37,600 nucleotides of DNA from Magnetococcales bacterium (GTDB lineage Bacteria; Pseudomonadota; Magnetococcia; Magnetococcales; DC0425bin3), in assembly GCA_015229045.1 (NCBI GenBank), contig JADGCJ010000019.1, forward strand, positions 1 through 37,600, written 5' to 3'. The notes under the pieces are model-generated. The model was not told the DNA's origin. It searched no databases and worked only from the letters and a program-made list of their open reading frames with translations. The position numbers and the translations under genes were made by a program. Below, piece by piece: positions 1 through 8,365 of the stretch; the first letter of the stretch is position 1, and every line of letters starts with the position of its first letter.

Positions 1-650
1 TGCAAACAAGGAAGCTGAAGATTGATACCAGGTTCATACTTGGAAAGAGAAAAAAGTTGACGTTCGAAACATGACAACCACAAGTTGCGTGGAGTGAATT
101 GACGTTGATGGCACACAAAGGCGAGACCTGCATTCCCGAAAACCTTGTAGACCCCTTGGGCCATAAAAGGCCGTCCTGGTGATTGAGGACGGGAATGCCG
201 CGAATTTCCATCAGGGCCAGGGGGTGACGATCCCCCACAAACAGGCCGGATATATGGCTGCAACTTTTCCTTCGTGCCGAAACAGAGTTCATTCCTTGCA
301 AAGCGGGGGGGACCATATATGGGGTTCGGGGCGAAGCCCTGACAAAGGCTTTCATGTCCAGGCCTTTCTTGAGGGGGTACCTGGGCAGTTACAATAAATG
401 CAGAAACTCATGCCACCAGAAGATTTTTGTCTTGACATGAACAAGGTTAGATAGACCATAATGTCCACTCCGAACGCCCGAAACCCTGGGGCATGGAGGC
501 GTCGGGCACCAGCGGATCACCCGTTGGCGCATGGAAGAGTCCTCTCAGGCACCCCGGATTGTTATCCAGAGCAACCCGCCGGAGCAAGGAGAAAATGTGA
601 TTTGTATCCCCATCCAATGGCCCCGATCAATTTGAACAAGGAGACGCATA
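1..650. other. Gene-poor segment with hairpins and a repeat end
   Basis: I find no convincing coding region here; the short reading frames lack family resemblance and good ribosome sites. It holds a 9-bp inverted pair (130-138 with 190-198) enclosing a GGCC-ataaaa-GGCC hairpin, a G5/C5 hairpin (220-224 with 232-236), and a copy of the dispersed repeat at 321-392. The 130-236 stretch could be a small structured RNA or simply part of a repeat; nothing identifies it. Confidence 0.4.
321..392 (+). repeat. Dispersed repeat copy, inverted match to the right window edge
   Basis: Begins with the family's hairpin motif (GGGTTCGGGGCGAAGCCC) and continues with a unique-looking stretch. Bases 338-392 (55 bp) are, by eye, the exact reverse complement of 37546-37600, the last 55 bases of the window. 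It ends in a CAGTTAC motif that resembles the GAATAGTTAC boundary of the copies at 4268-4277, 24911-24920 and 26566-26575 (the last inverted). Confidence 0.8.
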
Positions 651-1232
651 GTGTCAGAAAAAGAAAACGAAACAAACCAGTGCTGGACACGCCACCGCAA
701 GGACGGATCCCCCTATGTCACTTGCGAGGGTGGAAGGAAGGAAGGTGATCATGGGAATCCTGACCTGTTGCCTTATCCTCGTAAGCAACATGAAGATGAT
801 CATTGTCGAAATATCCGAGACCCATTGGCTCGCGACGCATGTTATACGATGGCTCGATTGCCGGGTCTCATGCAAGAAGCAGCACGATCAGGTAAAGGTG
901 ATGGTTACATAGGGGAATATATCGATGGCATGGCCGATATGCACCGAAATTGGCAGGACATGATTGATGATGCCACCAAGAATGGTGATAAGTATTTTCA
1001 TTGCAAAGCAAATTGCGAAGCATCCAAGAGGGGACCGGGAGGGAGGGACGCGGCAGTAGCCATCAGTGGACTCAGGGAGGAGGTTTATGGAAAACTAAAA
1101 GGGGATTCGGCCTTGGATAGAGAAGAAGATTACGCAGCTAACGAGTACGGAAGGAACCACGCTGGTCAACCTGGAACATGCAAGGAGATATGCAGCCCTT
1201 ACCGGGTCAATGGCATTAATAAAGATTATTAA
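651..1232 (+). CDS. Serum amyloid A-like domain protein
   Basis: This 193-residue protein starts at GTG 651, with AAGGAG at 638-643 seven bases upstream; an in-frame stop at 633 rules out a longer N-terminus. Residues about 88-170 match the vertebrate serum amyloid A family: GE-x2-DG-x2-DM near 88-97, GDKYFH at 112-117, KRGPGG at 126-131, then AA-x-AIS and RE, and AANEYGR at 162-168. No signal peptide or membrane segment is seen. The N-terminal 80 residues are Cys/His-rich (C11, C25, C52, C64) and resemble nothing I know. The biochemical role is unknown; in animals the family binds lipid and retinol, which cannot be carried over. Base composition is less GC-rich than the downstream genes, consistent with acquisition. 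The SAA resemblance is strong from motifs; function is open. Confidence 0.85.
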   Translation: MSEKENETNQCWTRHRKDGSPYVTCEGGRKEGDHGNPDLLPYPRKQHEDDHCRNIRDPLARDACYTMARLPGLMQEAARSGKGDGYIGEYIDGMADMHRNWQDMIDDATKNGDKYFHCKANCEASKRGPGGRDAAVAISGLREEVYGKLKGDSALDREEDYAANEYGRNHAGQPGTCKEICSPYRVNGINKDY

Positions 1233-1306
1233 AACAGGAAATATTTTAATAAGATAGAGTCATTCTGCAAGCTATTCTGCGTTAGGGTGCTAAGATAAGG
1301 TGAAAA

Positions 1307-1338
1307 GGAGGTGGAGAATGGAAATATTTTCCACCTCC
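1307..1338. other. Hairpin downstream of the SAA-like gene
   Basis: GGAGGTGGA (1307-1315) pairs with TCCACCTCC (1330-1338) around a 14-base loop. It lies 75 bases after the SAA-like stop codon, in an AT-rich gap. No T-run follows, so it is not a canonical intrinsic terminator; it may be a transcript-end or stability hairpin. Confidence 0.35.
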
Positions 1339-1503
1339 AGGCCTGGAATCTCTTTCAGTATATCCATAATGGGTATTATGGAGTATTTTTGTTTGATCAG
1401 AAAAACCAAAATAATAAATATTCTGTAAATGGTCCGAACAATACTTACAAGTATCTGGATGAATCGAAATAATGAGCTGCTCCCACTCGAGAACAGATCA
1501 ACC

Positions 1504-1830
1504 ATGTTCAGAACAGGACTGTATCTACTAATCATCATACGTAAAATATCATATCTTATCTTGATCATGCTTTCCATTATTGCAACAATAATGCTTGTCG
1601 TGGAGACATTTCACTGTCTAGGTTCAGAGAGGATCATCAATTGTTCTTCCAAGGATTCATGCCTGGATTTTGGTGGCGGAATCTGGGTCGACAAGTATAG
1701 AAAATGTTGCTTTGGCCATGAAGACAACAAACAAGAGTGCCTCGACCTGCTCGCCAAGGATCCGGCTGCCTTTCCGGATAATCTTGAAGAACAAATCAAT
1801 AACACCCCAAAGCGACCAGGAATTCGATGA
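1504..1830 (+). CDS. Small Cys-rich single-pass membrane or secreted protein
   Basis: The frame opens at 1429, but ATG 1504 (108 residues) gives a natural layout: a short basic start, a hydrophobic segment of about 25 residues (rich in I, L and M), then a hydrophilic domain with six cysteines (HC, NC, SC, a CC pair, EC) spaced as if for disulfides. This suggests an anchored or exported periplasmic protein. No clear Shine-Dalgarno sequence precedes either start. It is AT-rich like the gap before it, and follows the SAA-like gene by 270 bases on the same strand; a functional partnership is only inferred from adjacency. I do not recognise the family. Confidence 0.55.
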   Translation: MFRTGLYLLIIIRKISYLILIMLSIIATIMLVVETFHCLGSERIINCSSKDSCLDFGGGIWVDKYRKCCFGHEDNKQECLDLLAKDPAAFPDNLEEQINNTPKRPGIR

Positions 1831-2086
1831 ACCACGTCCGACCTCTTCCTGACGATGCCTGATTTCATTCAAATGGACTCCTGCCCCTGGCCGGGACCGG
1901 GAACAGACAGGTTGCACAGCACGAAAACGAGCGGCAGCAACCGCAAAGCAGGGCGCGGGTGACCCTTGAATGTAACGGAGACGCACGCAGACGAACAAAC
2001 TGAAAATCAGCTTTCTGGAAAAGAGTGAATCCAGGTAGAATCGGTCGTCATGAAAACTTCTTTCAGGACCGGAGTAGCTCCGGGGA

Positions 2087-3496
2087 ATGATGAGGGCAAT
2101 TTTCATGACCCACCGTTTGGAAGAGATCAGGGACAGCGGCCTGCATTGTCACCCGGATCCGGACAGGCTTCAAGGTGGTCTCTCGGTGGCGGCGGCTCTC
2201 TTCTGGTTGCTGCTGCTGCCGGCCTTATGGCTGGTCATCGTGCTGCCCCGGGGTGGTTTCCTGATCCTTGTCGCCATGGCTTTTCTGGCCCTCTCCTGGC
2301 GCGTGGTCTCCATCAGCCACGCCAATCGACGCCTGCAAGCCATTTTGCACGAACATCAACGGGTGACAACCCAGCTGCGTCTGAGCGAGGAGCATTACCG
2401 CACCCTGCTCGAAAGCATGCCACAGAAGGTTTTTCACAAGGACACACACTCTGTCTACATCTCCTGCAATCCGGCCTTCGCCGAGGATCTGGGCATCTCC
2501 CCGGAGGAGATGGCCGGCAAAACCGATTATGACTTCTTTCCGCCGGATCTGGCCGACAAATACCGGGCCGATGACCAAACCGTCATGCACACCGGGCAAC
2601 CCATCGAGGTCGAAGAGAGTTATCTGCGTCGAGGCAACGTGTACACGGTCAACACCCTCAAGGCCCCCATCCGCGACGACCAGGAACGCATATGTGGAGT
2701 CTTGGGCATTTTTTGGGACATTACCGAGCGCAAGCGCCACGAACAATCCCTGCAAACGCTGACTGAAAACCTTGAGCTCAAGGTCCGGGAACGCACCCGC
2801 GATCTGCAATTGGCCAACCAGGAACTGGACTCCTTTGCCTACAGCGTCTCCCATGATTTGCGGGCACCGCTGCGCGCCATCGATGGCATGGGCGCCATCC
2901 TCGAGGAAGAGTATGGCCAGCGACTGGATGCCGAGGGGGTGCGCTACCTGACCAGCATGCGCCAGGCGACGCGCGAAATGCGCAATCGGATCGATGGTCT
3001 GTTGAGTCTCTCCCGTACCACCCAGGGAGAGCTGCGTCGGGAACGGGTGGACCTCTCCGCCATGGCCCTGGCCATTGTCCACACCCTGCACCAGGCCTCG
3101 CCTGACCGCCCCGGCCGCTTCGATGTTCAACCGGGGTTGGAGGTCCAGGGGGATCCTCACCTGTTGCGCATCCTGCTGGAAAATATTCTGGGCAATGCCT
3201 GGAAATACACCGGGAAACAGCCCCAACCTCATATCAGGTTCGGTCAACGTATCCAGGACGGGATACCCACCTGTTTCATCTCCGACAACGGGGCCGGTTT
3301 TGACATGGCCTACATCCATACCCTTTTCCAACCTTTCAAGCGACTCCACAGCCAGTCGGAGTTTCAGGGCACGGGTATTGGTCTGGCGACTGCCCAACGC
3401 ATCGTGCGTCGTCATGGGGGACGCCTCTGGGCCGAAGGGAGCATGGGCAGCGGCGCAACCTTCTATTTCACCTTGCCAAACAGCCTGAATTCATAG
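2087..3496 (+). CDS. PAS-domain membrane sensor histidine kinase
   Basis: Residue order (469 aa): two hydrophobic segments at about 33-52 and 57-73, a PAS/PAC domain at about 100-215 ending in the DITERK signature, a short coiled coil (220-248), an HisKA dimerisation domain with SVSHDLRAPLR (H256 the likely phosphorylation site), and an ATPase domain with N box (N366, N370), DNGAGF (D400) and GTGIGLA (428-434). This is the bacteriophytochrome-like HisKA subgroup. It would autophosphorylate and pass phosphate to an unlinked response regulator, possibly the CheY-like protein at 10342. ATG 2105, with GAGGG at 2092-2096, has a better ribosome site than 2087 and may be the true start, giving 463 residues. 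Confidence 0.93.
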   Translation: MMRAIFMTHRLEEIRDSGLHCHPDPDRLQGGLSVAAALFWLLLLPALWLVIVLPRGGFLILVAMAFLALSWRVVSISHANRRLQAILHEHQRVTTQLRLSEEHYRTLLESMPQKVFHKDTHSVYISCNPAFAEDLGISPEEMAGKTDYDFFPPDLADKYRADDQTVMHTGQPIEVEESYLRRGNVYTVNTLKAPIRDDQERICGVLGIFWDITERKRHEQSLQTLTENLELKVRERTRDLQLANQELDSFAYSVSHDLRAPLRAIDGMGAILEEEYGQRLDAEGVRYLTSMRQATREMRNRIDGLLSLSRTTQGELRRERVDLSAMALAIVHTLHQASPDRPGRFDVQPGLEVQGDPHLLRILLENILGNAWKYTGKQPQPHIRFGQRIQDGIPTCFISDNGAGFDMAYIHTLFQPFKRLHSQSEFQGTGIGLATAQRIVRRHGGRLWAEGSMGSGATFYFTLPNSLNS

Positions 3497-3502
3497 ACGA
3501 AC

Positions 3503-4225
3503 ATGACACATTCATGCAGCAGGGCACCTCTGTCGTTGAACCTCATGGGAAAACTGCCCCTCCCCGGTTTGGCCAAGACCCGTCTGATTCCGGAGCTGGG
3601 TGCCCAGGGTGCGGCTGCTGCCCAGGCCAGACTGTGGACCCATGTGGCGGGGGTGACACGCACCTGGTGTGCCGCCCGGCCCGGACGCCTCTATCGGCTC
3701 TGGTGTACGCCTGACACCACCCACCCCCTTTGTTGCACCCTGGCCGCGTCTGACCAGCTTCGTCAGCAACCACCCGGTGATCTCGGGCAGCGTATGGCAC
3801 TCATCGCTGCTGCCGCCGCAAGCGAGGCCTCCTGCCTGTTTTTGATTGGCAGCGATGCCGCCTCCCTCACCGCAGCCGATCTGGATGCCGCCGAGCAGGC
3901 CCTGACCACCCTCCCCGCTGTCCTCGGACCCACTGAGGACGGGGGCTATCTTCTCCTCGGCTTGCAACGACCCGATCCATCCTTGTTCCAGAACGTCACC
4001 TGGGGTACGGCGACTGTCGCTGCGGCCACCCGGGAACGCTTTCGTGCCCTGGGATGGTCATGGCACGAACTCCCCCTCCGGTGGGACGTCGATACCCCTG
4101 CGGACTGGCAACGTTTCATAGACCTTAATGGGGTCCAGGGGGCTGGCTCCCTGGCAGGTCCAGGACGGAGTCCTGGTGGGGTTTGGGGCGAAGCCCCAGT
4201 GGGGTTTGGGGCAAAGCCCCAATAA
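3503..4225 (+). CDS. DUF2064 / TIGR04282 glycosyltransferase-like protein with repeat-encoded tail
   Basis: A nucleotidyltransferase-fold protein (GT-A-like) of 240 residues. Family motifs are visible: LPLPGLAKTRL near residues 18-28, a GSDAASLT segment where the family usually has GSDCP, PTEDGGYLLLG, and WDVDTPADW near the end. Members are annotated as glycosyltransferases or are related to CofC; the substrate is unknown. It starts six bases after the kinase stop with no strong ribosome site, so coupling is plausible. The natural domain ends near RFIDLNG; the last ~30 residues (GVQGAGSLAG...) are read from the dispersed repeat starting at 4130, which also supplies the stop codon. Confidence 0.85.
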   Translation: MTHSCSRAPLSLNLMGKLPLPGLAKTRLIPELGAQGAAAAQARLWTHVAGVTRTWCAARPGRLYRLWCTPDTTHPLCCTLAASDQLRQQPPGDLGQRMALIAAAAASEASCLFLIGSDAASLTAADLDAAEQALTTLPAVLGPTEDGGYLLLGLQRPDPSLFQNVTWGTATVAAATRERFRALGWSWHELPLRWDVDTPADWQRFIDLNGVQGAGSLAGPGRSPGGVWGEAPVGFGAKPQ

Positions 4226-4396
4226 AGTCTTTCTTCCCAAATCTTTTTTATTCCCCGACCGGGGTGCTGAATAGTTACGAAAAACATTGACATGAAAAAC
4301 TCTATTGGGGCTTCGCCCCAAACCCCACCAGGACTCCGTCCTGGACCTGCCAGGACTCCGTCCTGGACCTGCCAGGGAGCCAGCCCCCTGGACCCC
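4130..4396. repeat. Large imperfect palindrome of the dispersed repeat family
   Basis: Left arm 4130-4220 and right arm 4300-4396 are inverted versions of each other around a centre of about 80 bases that contains the GAATAGTTAC boundary motif (4268-4277). The left arm has one 22-bp AGGACTCCGTCCTGGACCTG-type unit (inverted), the right arm two. GGGGC-TTC-GCCCC hairpins occur in both arms. It sits between the convergent DUF2064 gene and hemD, so its transcript hairpins could end transcription from both sides; no T-runs were noted at the expected places. Confidence 0.85.
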
Positions 4397-4408
4397 ATTT
4401 TCGCAACG

Positions 4409-5167
4409 TCACTGCCAACGAGAGGCGATGGTGGCAAGAATATCCTCGGCAGTGGGATGGAGCGCCACCAGATGCACGGTGACACCCCGTCGGCGCAAAA
4501 AATCGGCGGTGACGGGGCTGAGGGCAGCGATCAAGGTCCGCTCCAGCCAGGGTAGAAGCGGCAGTGGCAAGGCGTCCAGAAAAGCCTCGGCGGAACGACC
4601 ACTGAAAAAAGGGATGGCATCCACCTCTCCCTGCCGCAAAGCAACCAGTACCGCTTCCGGCAACTGCGTCACAGGAGTGGCCCGGTAGGCCGCTACCAGG
4701 GTCACAAAACAACCGGCCTGCTCAAGGGTACGGACGAGAGTCTCCCGCCCGGCCTCGGCCCGCAAAAACAAAAACCGGCTGCCAGGTTGGTGCCGGGCCA
4801 GGATGGATTGCGCCAACACCTCGGCATCACCCGGTTGGATGGGTAGAGTGGCCGGATAACCACCCTGATGCGCTACGGCAGCCGTTTTGGGACCGACCGC
4901 ATACAGAGGCGGACGTGGACCACCGCCAGGCAGGGCAGCGAGAAGGGCGCGCGCACCCTGAGCACTGGTGACAATCACCCCGGCGAATGAACCCAGACAG
5001 GCCATGGCAGCGTGGAGAGGAGCCGTATCCGCGGGTGGACCCATGACCAGGGCTGGCGCCAACAGGGGAATGCCTCCTGCCTTGCGAACCAGCGCGGCGG
5101 TCTGCCCGGCCCCAGGTTGCGGACGAGTGATCAGAAGGGTACGTCCGGATAACGCCAGGGGGTTCAT
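4409..5167 (-). CDS. hemD: Uroporphyrinogen-III synthase
   Basis: This 252-residue protein matches the HemD family in length and layout: an N-terminal RTLLITRPQPGAGQT segment, a VIVTSAQGARAL motif in the first domain, a central LFLRAEAGRETL segment, and a C-terminal FFSGRSAEAF plus TAEDILATI ending. It cyclises hydroxymethylbilane to uroporphyrinogen III, with inversion of ring D, in cytosolic tetrapyrrole synthesis. Its ATG overlaps the hemC stop as ATGA (5164-5167), so the two are translationally coupled and act in consecutive steps. HemD is poorly conserved in sequence, but the hemC neighbour makes the call secure. Confidence 0.92.
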   Translation of the reverse strand: MNPLALSGRTLLITRPQPGAGQTAALVRKAGGIPLLAPALVMGPPADTAPLHAAMACLGSFAGVIVTSAQGARALLAALPGGGPRPPLYAVGPKTAAVAHQGGYPATLPIQPGDAEVLAQSILARHQPGSRFLFLRAEAGRETLVRTLEQAGCFVTLVAAYRATPVTQLPEAVLVALRQGEVDAIPFFSGRSAEAFLDALPLPLLPWLERTLIAALSPVTADFLRRRGVTVHLVALHPTAEDILATIASRWQ

Positions 5168-6180
5168 GTCAGGGATGGGATGGGCGGAATGGGCGGAACA
5201 GGTGGCACGGATGGGACAGATGGCACAAAATCTGGTCCCGTGTCGAAGGCAGAAAGAGCCTTGAGTTCCTCAAGGATCTCCCGTGCCCCCCGGTCGAGAA
5301 GCTCCCGGGCCAGGGCCACCCCCAGGGCTTCCGGATCGTTGACAGGACCGCGCCGCCGCCCGCGAATCAAGGGCGTTCCTGTCACTCCGGCAACGATCCC
5401 TTCCAGCGACAGGGTCGATCCATCGAGCCGGGCGTGACCGCCGATCGGCACCTGACACCCCCCCTCCAGGGTGGCCAGGAAGGCCCGTTCCGCCCGCACA
5501 CAGAGCCGGGTGGGCGGGTGGTTCAGGGGGTCGAGAATGGCGGCGATTTGAGGATCGTCGGCACGCATTTCGATGCCGATCGCCCCCTGGCCAATGGCTG
5601 ACAGCATGCGATCGGAATCCAGGTACTCCACCACATGTTGGGTCAATTGCAGACGTTGCACACCGGCGGCAGCCAGGATGATGGCGTGATACTCACCGGC
5701 CACCATTTTGTCGATGCGGGTGTTGACATTGCCCCGGAGCGGCAGAATCTCCAGATCCGGGCGCAAGGCCAGCAGCTGGCTGCGACGACGCAGCGACGAG
5801 GAGCCAACCCGGGCACCCGGGGGCAAGGTCGCCAAGCCGTCGTGATTCACTGACAGCAGGGCATCGCGGGGATCGGCCCGTTCCAGGAGAGGGCCGAGAA
5901 TCAGGCCTGGTGGAAATTGGGCCGGGACATCTTTCATGGAGTGGACCGCCAAATCGGCGCGGCCATCCAGCATGGCCTCTTCCAGTTCCTTGACGAACAA
6001 CCCTTTTCCCCCCACCTTGGCCAGAGGCACGTCGAGGATTTTGTCCCCGGTGGTTTTAATGGGGATCAGCTCCACGGTCAGGTCGGGGTGTCGTTCCCGG
6101 ATGCGAGCCTGGACCAGACGCGCTTGCCAGAGGGCCAGGGCGCTGCCCCGGGTACCGATACGCAGATGGAGGTTTTTCAC
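5164..6180 (-). CDS. hemC: Hydroxymethylbilane synthase (porphobilinogen deaminase)
   Basis: HemC joins four porphobilinogen molecules into hydroxymethylbilane. The frame is open from 6219, but GTG 6180, preceded by AGAGGA, puts the start just before the conserved LRIGTRGSALALWQARL (338 residues). Other signatures are VHSMKDVP, ALRGNVNTR-like PLRGNVNTR, and GGCQVPIGGHA, whose Cys carries the dipyrromethane cofactor. The C-terminus carries an unusual proline-rich tail of about 22 residues (PSVP, PPVP, PPIP repeats), encoded by short tandem GC-rich repeats at about 5166-5230. It overlaps hemD by four bases and is divergent from tsaD across an AT-rich 81-base gap that probably holds both promoters. 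Confidence 0.96.
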   Translation of the reverse strand: MKNLHLRIGTRGSALALWQARLVQARIRERHPDLTVELIPIKTTGDKILDVPLAKVGGKGLFVKELEEAMLDGRADLAVHSMKDVPAQFPPGLILGPLLERADPRDALLSVNHDGLATLPPGARVGSSSLRRRSQLLALRPDLEILPLRGNVNTRIDKMVAGEYHAIILAAAGVQRLQLTQHVVEYLDSDRMLSAIGQGAIGIEMRADDPQIAAILDPLNHPPTRLCVRAERAFLATLEGGCQVPIGGHARLDGSTLSLEGIVAGVTGTPLIRGRRRGPVNDPEALGVALARELLDRGAREILEELKALSAFDTGPDFVPSVPSVPPVPPIPPIPSLT

Positions 6181-6261
6181 GGAGAGAGGATCCTCTAAAA
6201 TATATTTTATGCAGCACATCTTTCGACCAGCATAAGGGGAGAGTGTCGATCAGACAAGAGC

Positions 6262-7287
6262 ATGCGGATCCTGGGCATCGAGACAAGTTGTGACGAAACC
6301 GCAGCCGCCGTATTGGAAGGAGATGAACGGGAGATGGTTCTTCTTGCCAACGTCGTGCATGGGCAGTTGGATATCCACGCCGCATTTGGCGGGGTGGTGC
6401 CGGAGCTGGCAAGCCGTGCCCATATTCGCAACATTGGCCCCGTCATCGCTGCGGCCCTGGAGCAGGCCCGATTGCCGGGAAAAGCCCTGGATGGCATTGC
6501 CGTCACGTCCGGTCCTGGCCTGGTGGGCGCCTTGCTGGTGGGAGTTGCTGCGGCACGAGGCATGGCCATGGCTTTGGGCTGCCCTCTGCTCGGCATCCAT
6601 CACATGGAAGGTCACCTGATGAGTCCATTTTTGGACACAACGACCGATTTTGATTTTCCCTTTGTCGCCCTGCTGGTGTCGGGTGGACACACCCTGCTGG
6701 TCTCTGCCCGGGCCTTTGCCTGTTATCAGGTTTTGGGACAAACCCGCGATGACTCCGTGGGTGAGGCCTTCGACAAGGGGGCGCGCATGCTTGGTTTGAC
6801 CTATCCTGGTGGCCCTGCCATCGCGGCCCTGGCCCAGGGGGGGGATCCGCAGGCTGTGGCCTTTCCCCGCGCCTTGCTGGATCGAACCCGCTACGATTTC
6901 TCCTATTCGGGTTTGAAAACCGCCCTGCGTACCTTCTTGGCACGGGAAGAGAGTGCAACCATGAATCCCCAGCGTCGCAGGGATGTGGCAGCCTCCTTTC
7001 AGGAGGCCTTGATCGAACCCCTGGTGATCAAATCCCTGGCGGCGTGTCACAGCGTGGGTGCCAGGCGCCTGGTGGTGGCGGGTGGTGTGGGTGCCAATCA
7101 GCGCCTGCGCGAGAGGTTGACCCTGGCGGCGGCTGGCGCGGGGATTCGCCTCCTGTTCCCCCCCGTGGGGTTGTGTACCGATAACGGCGCCATGATTGCC
7201 TGTGCCGGTTTGCGACGTCTGGCATCCGGGGCGGGAGGTGTGGCTCCCTTGAATGCCAGGCCGCGTTGGCCTCTGGCGGAGTTGTGA
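6262..7287 (+). CDS. tsaD: tRNA N6-threonylcarbamoyladenosine transferase subunit
   Basis: TsaD (formerly Gcp/YgjD) transfers the threonylcarbamoyl group to A37 of ANN-decoding tRNAs, working with TsaB and TsaE. The 341-residue length is typical. Hallmarks are MRILGIETSCDETAAAV at the N-terminus, the metal-binding HMEGH (about 113-117), the ASKHA-fold nucleotide motifs VSGGHTLL and DDSVGEAFDKGARMLGL, and the C-terminal GGVGANQRLR and CTDNGAMIACAG. ATG 6262 gives the canonical start. It is followed after only three bases by gpsA, so the two probably form one transcript. Confidence 0.97.
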   Translation: MRILGIETSCDETAAAVLEGDEREMVLLANVVHGQLDIHAAFGGVVPELASRAHIRNIGPVIAAALEQARLPGKALDGIAVTSGPGLVGALLVGVAAARGMAMALGCPLLGIHHMEGHLMSPFLDTTTDFDFPFVALLVSGGHTLLVSARAFACYQVLGQTRDDSVGEAFDKGARMLGLTYPGGPAIAALAQGGDPQAVAFPRALLDRTRYDFSYSGLKTALRTFLAREESATMNPQRRRDVAASFQEALIEPLVIKSLAACHSVGARRLVVAGGVGANQRLRERLTLAAAGAGIRLLFPPVGLCTDNGAMIACAGLRRLASGAGGVAPLNARPRWPLAEL

Positions 7288-7290
7288 CCC

Positions 7291-8307
7291 ATGCAAAACG
7301 CCTCCCCCTCCGTGGCAGTGATCGGTGCCGGCTCCTGGGGTACGGCCCTGGCCACGCATCTGGCGGGAAAACTCCCCCGGGTCACCCTGTGGTGCCACGA
7401 GCCGGAAGTGGCCGCGGGTATTGGTCGTCAACGCCACAACCCCCTGTTTCTCACCGACCTGCGCGTACCGGACAACATCGATGCCATGACCGATCTGGCC
7501 GCTGTCGCTGCCGGGCATGCCATCCTGGTCATGGTCGCCCCGACCCAGGTCACCCGGCATCTTCTGATCCAACTGCAACCCCATGTGCGCCCGGATGTGA
7601 TTCTGGTCTGTGCCAGCAAGGGTATCGAGGAGTCGCGCCTGGTTCTGATCTCGGAGCTTTATGCCGAAATCCTCGGCGCGGATTTGGCACGGCGCGCCTG
7701 TTTTCTTTCCGGACCCTCCTTTGCGCGGGAGGTGATGGCGGGCCATCCGGCTGCCCTGGTCGTGGCTGGACGGGATGCTGCCGTGGTGACGACCATCCAG
7801 GCGCTTTTCTCGACACCACGTTTTCGCACCTACTCGACGGATGATGTGGTTGGTGTCGAACTGGGCGGGGCGTTGAAAAACGTCATCGCCCTGGCGGCTG
7901 GCATCAGCGATGGCCTGGGTTTTGGCTACAGTGCCCGGGCGGCCCTCATCACCCGTGGTCTGGCCGAGATGATTCGTCTGGGCGTCCGGTTGGGTGGCCG
8001 CCTGGAGACCTTTTCCGGACTCTCCGGCTTTGGCGATCTTCTCCTGACGGCCACCTCCGAACTCTCCCGCAACCATACGGTGGGGGTGCGTCTGGGGCGT
8101 GGCGAAACCCTGGCCGCCATTCAGGCAGGCATGCGCGAGGTGGCCGAGGGGGTGCGCACAGCCCGGGCCGTGCAGCAACTCGCTCTGCGCCATGCGGTGG
8201 AGATGCCCATCATCGACGCTGTTCACGCCATTCTCTACGACGCAAGATCACCCCGCTCGGTGGTCGAGGATCTCATGAGTCGCCAACTGAAACCGGAGAT
8301 GGCGTAA
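7291..8307 (+). CDS. gpsA: Glycerol-3-phosphate dehydrogenase [NAD(P)+]
   Basis: GpsA reduces dihydroxyacetone phosphate to sn-glycerol 3-phosphate for phospholipid synthesis in the cytosol. The 338-residue protein has the Rossmann motif GAGSWGTALA at residues 9-18, the LSGPSFAREV segment, the catalytic-lysine region ELGGALKNVIALAAGI, and SGFGDLLLTATS. The start at ATG 7291 lies immediately after the tsaD stop, implying co-transcription. The gene appears intact. Confidence 0.97.
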   Translation: MQNASPSVAVIGAGSWGTALATHLAGKLPRVTLWCHEPEVAAGIGRQRHNPLFLTDLRVPDNIDAMTDLAAVAAGHAILVMVAPTQVTRHLLIQLQPHVRPDVILVCASKGIEESRLVLISELYAEILGADLARRACFLSGPSFAREVMAGHPAALVVAGRDAAVVTTIQALFSTPRFRTYSTDDVVGVELGGALKNVIALAAGISDGLGFGYSARAALITRGLAEMIRLGVRLGGRLETFSGLSGFGDLLLTATSELSRNHTVGVRLGRGETLAAIQAGMREVAEGVRTARAVQQLALRHAVEMPIIDAVHAILYDARSPRSVVEDLMSRQLKPEMA

Positions 8308-8365
8308 TGTCCTGCGCAAATCGACCAAACTTGGCACTTCAGCCAATTTCATGGAAGACAGCGCC

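Noticed and set aside
461..748. 95-residue plus-strand frame before the SAA-like gene
   Set aside because: It overlaps the well-supported GTG start at 651 by about 100 bases, has no recognisable domain and no convincing ribosome site.
6181..6261. Defined divergent promoters for hemC and tsaD
   Set aside because: The gap is AT-rich with TAAAAT-like sequence, but I could not find a matching -35 box at proper spacing on either strand.
6250..8226. Very long minus-strand open frame opposite tsaD and gpsA
   Set aside because: It is antisense to two complete housekeeping genes, and its Gln/His/Gly-rich composition is that of a shadow frame in GC-rich DNA.
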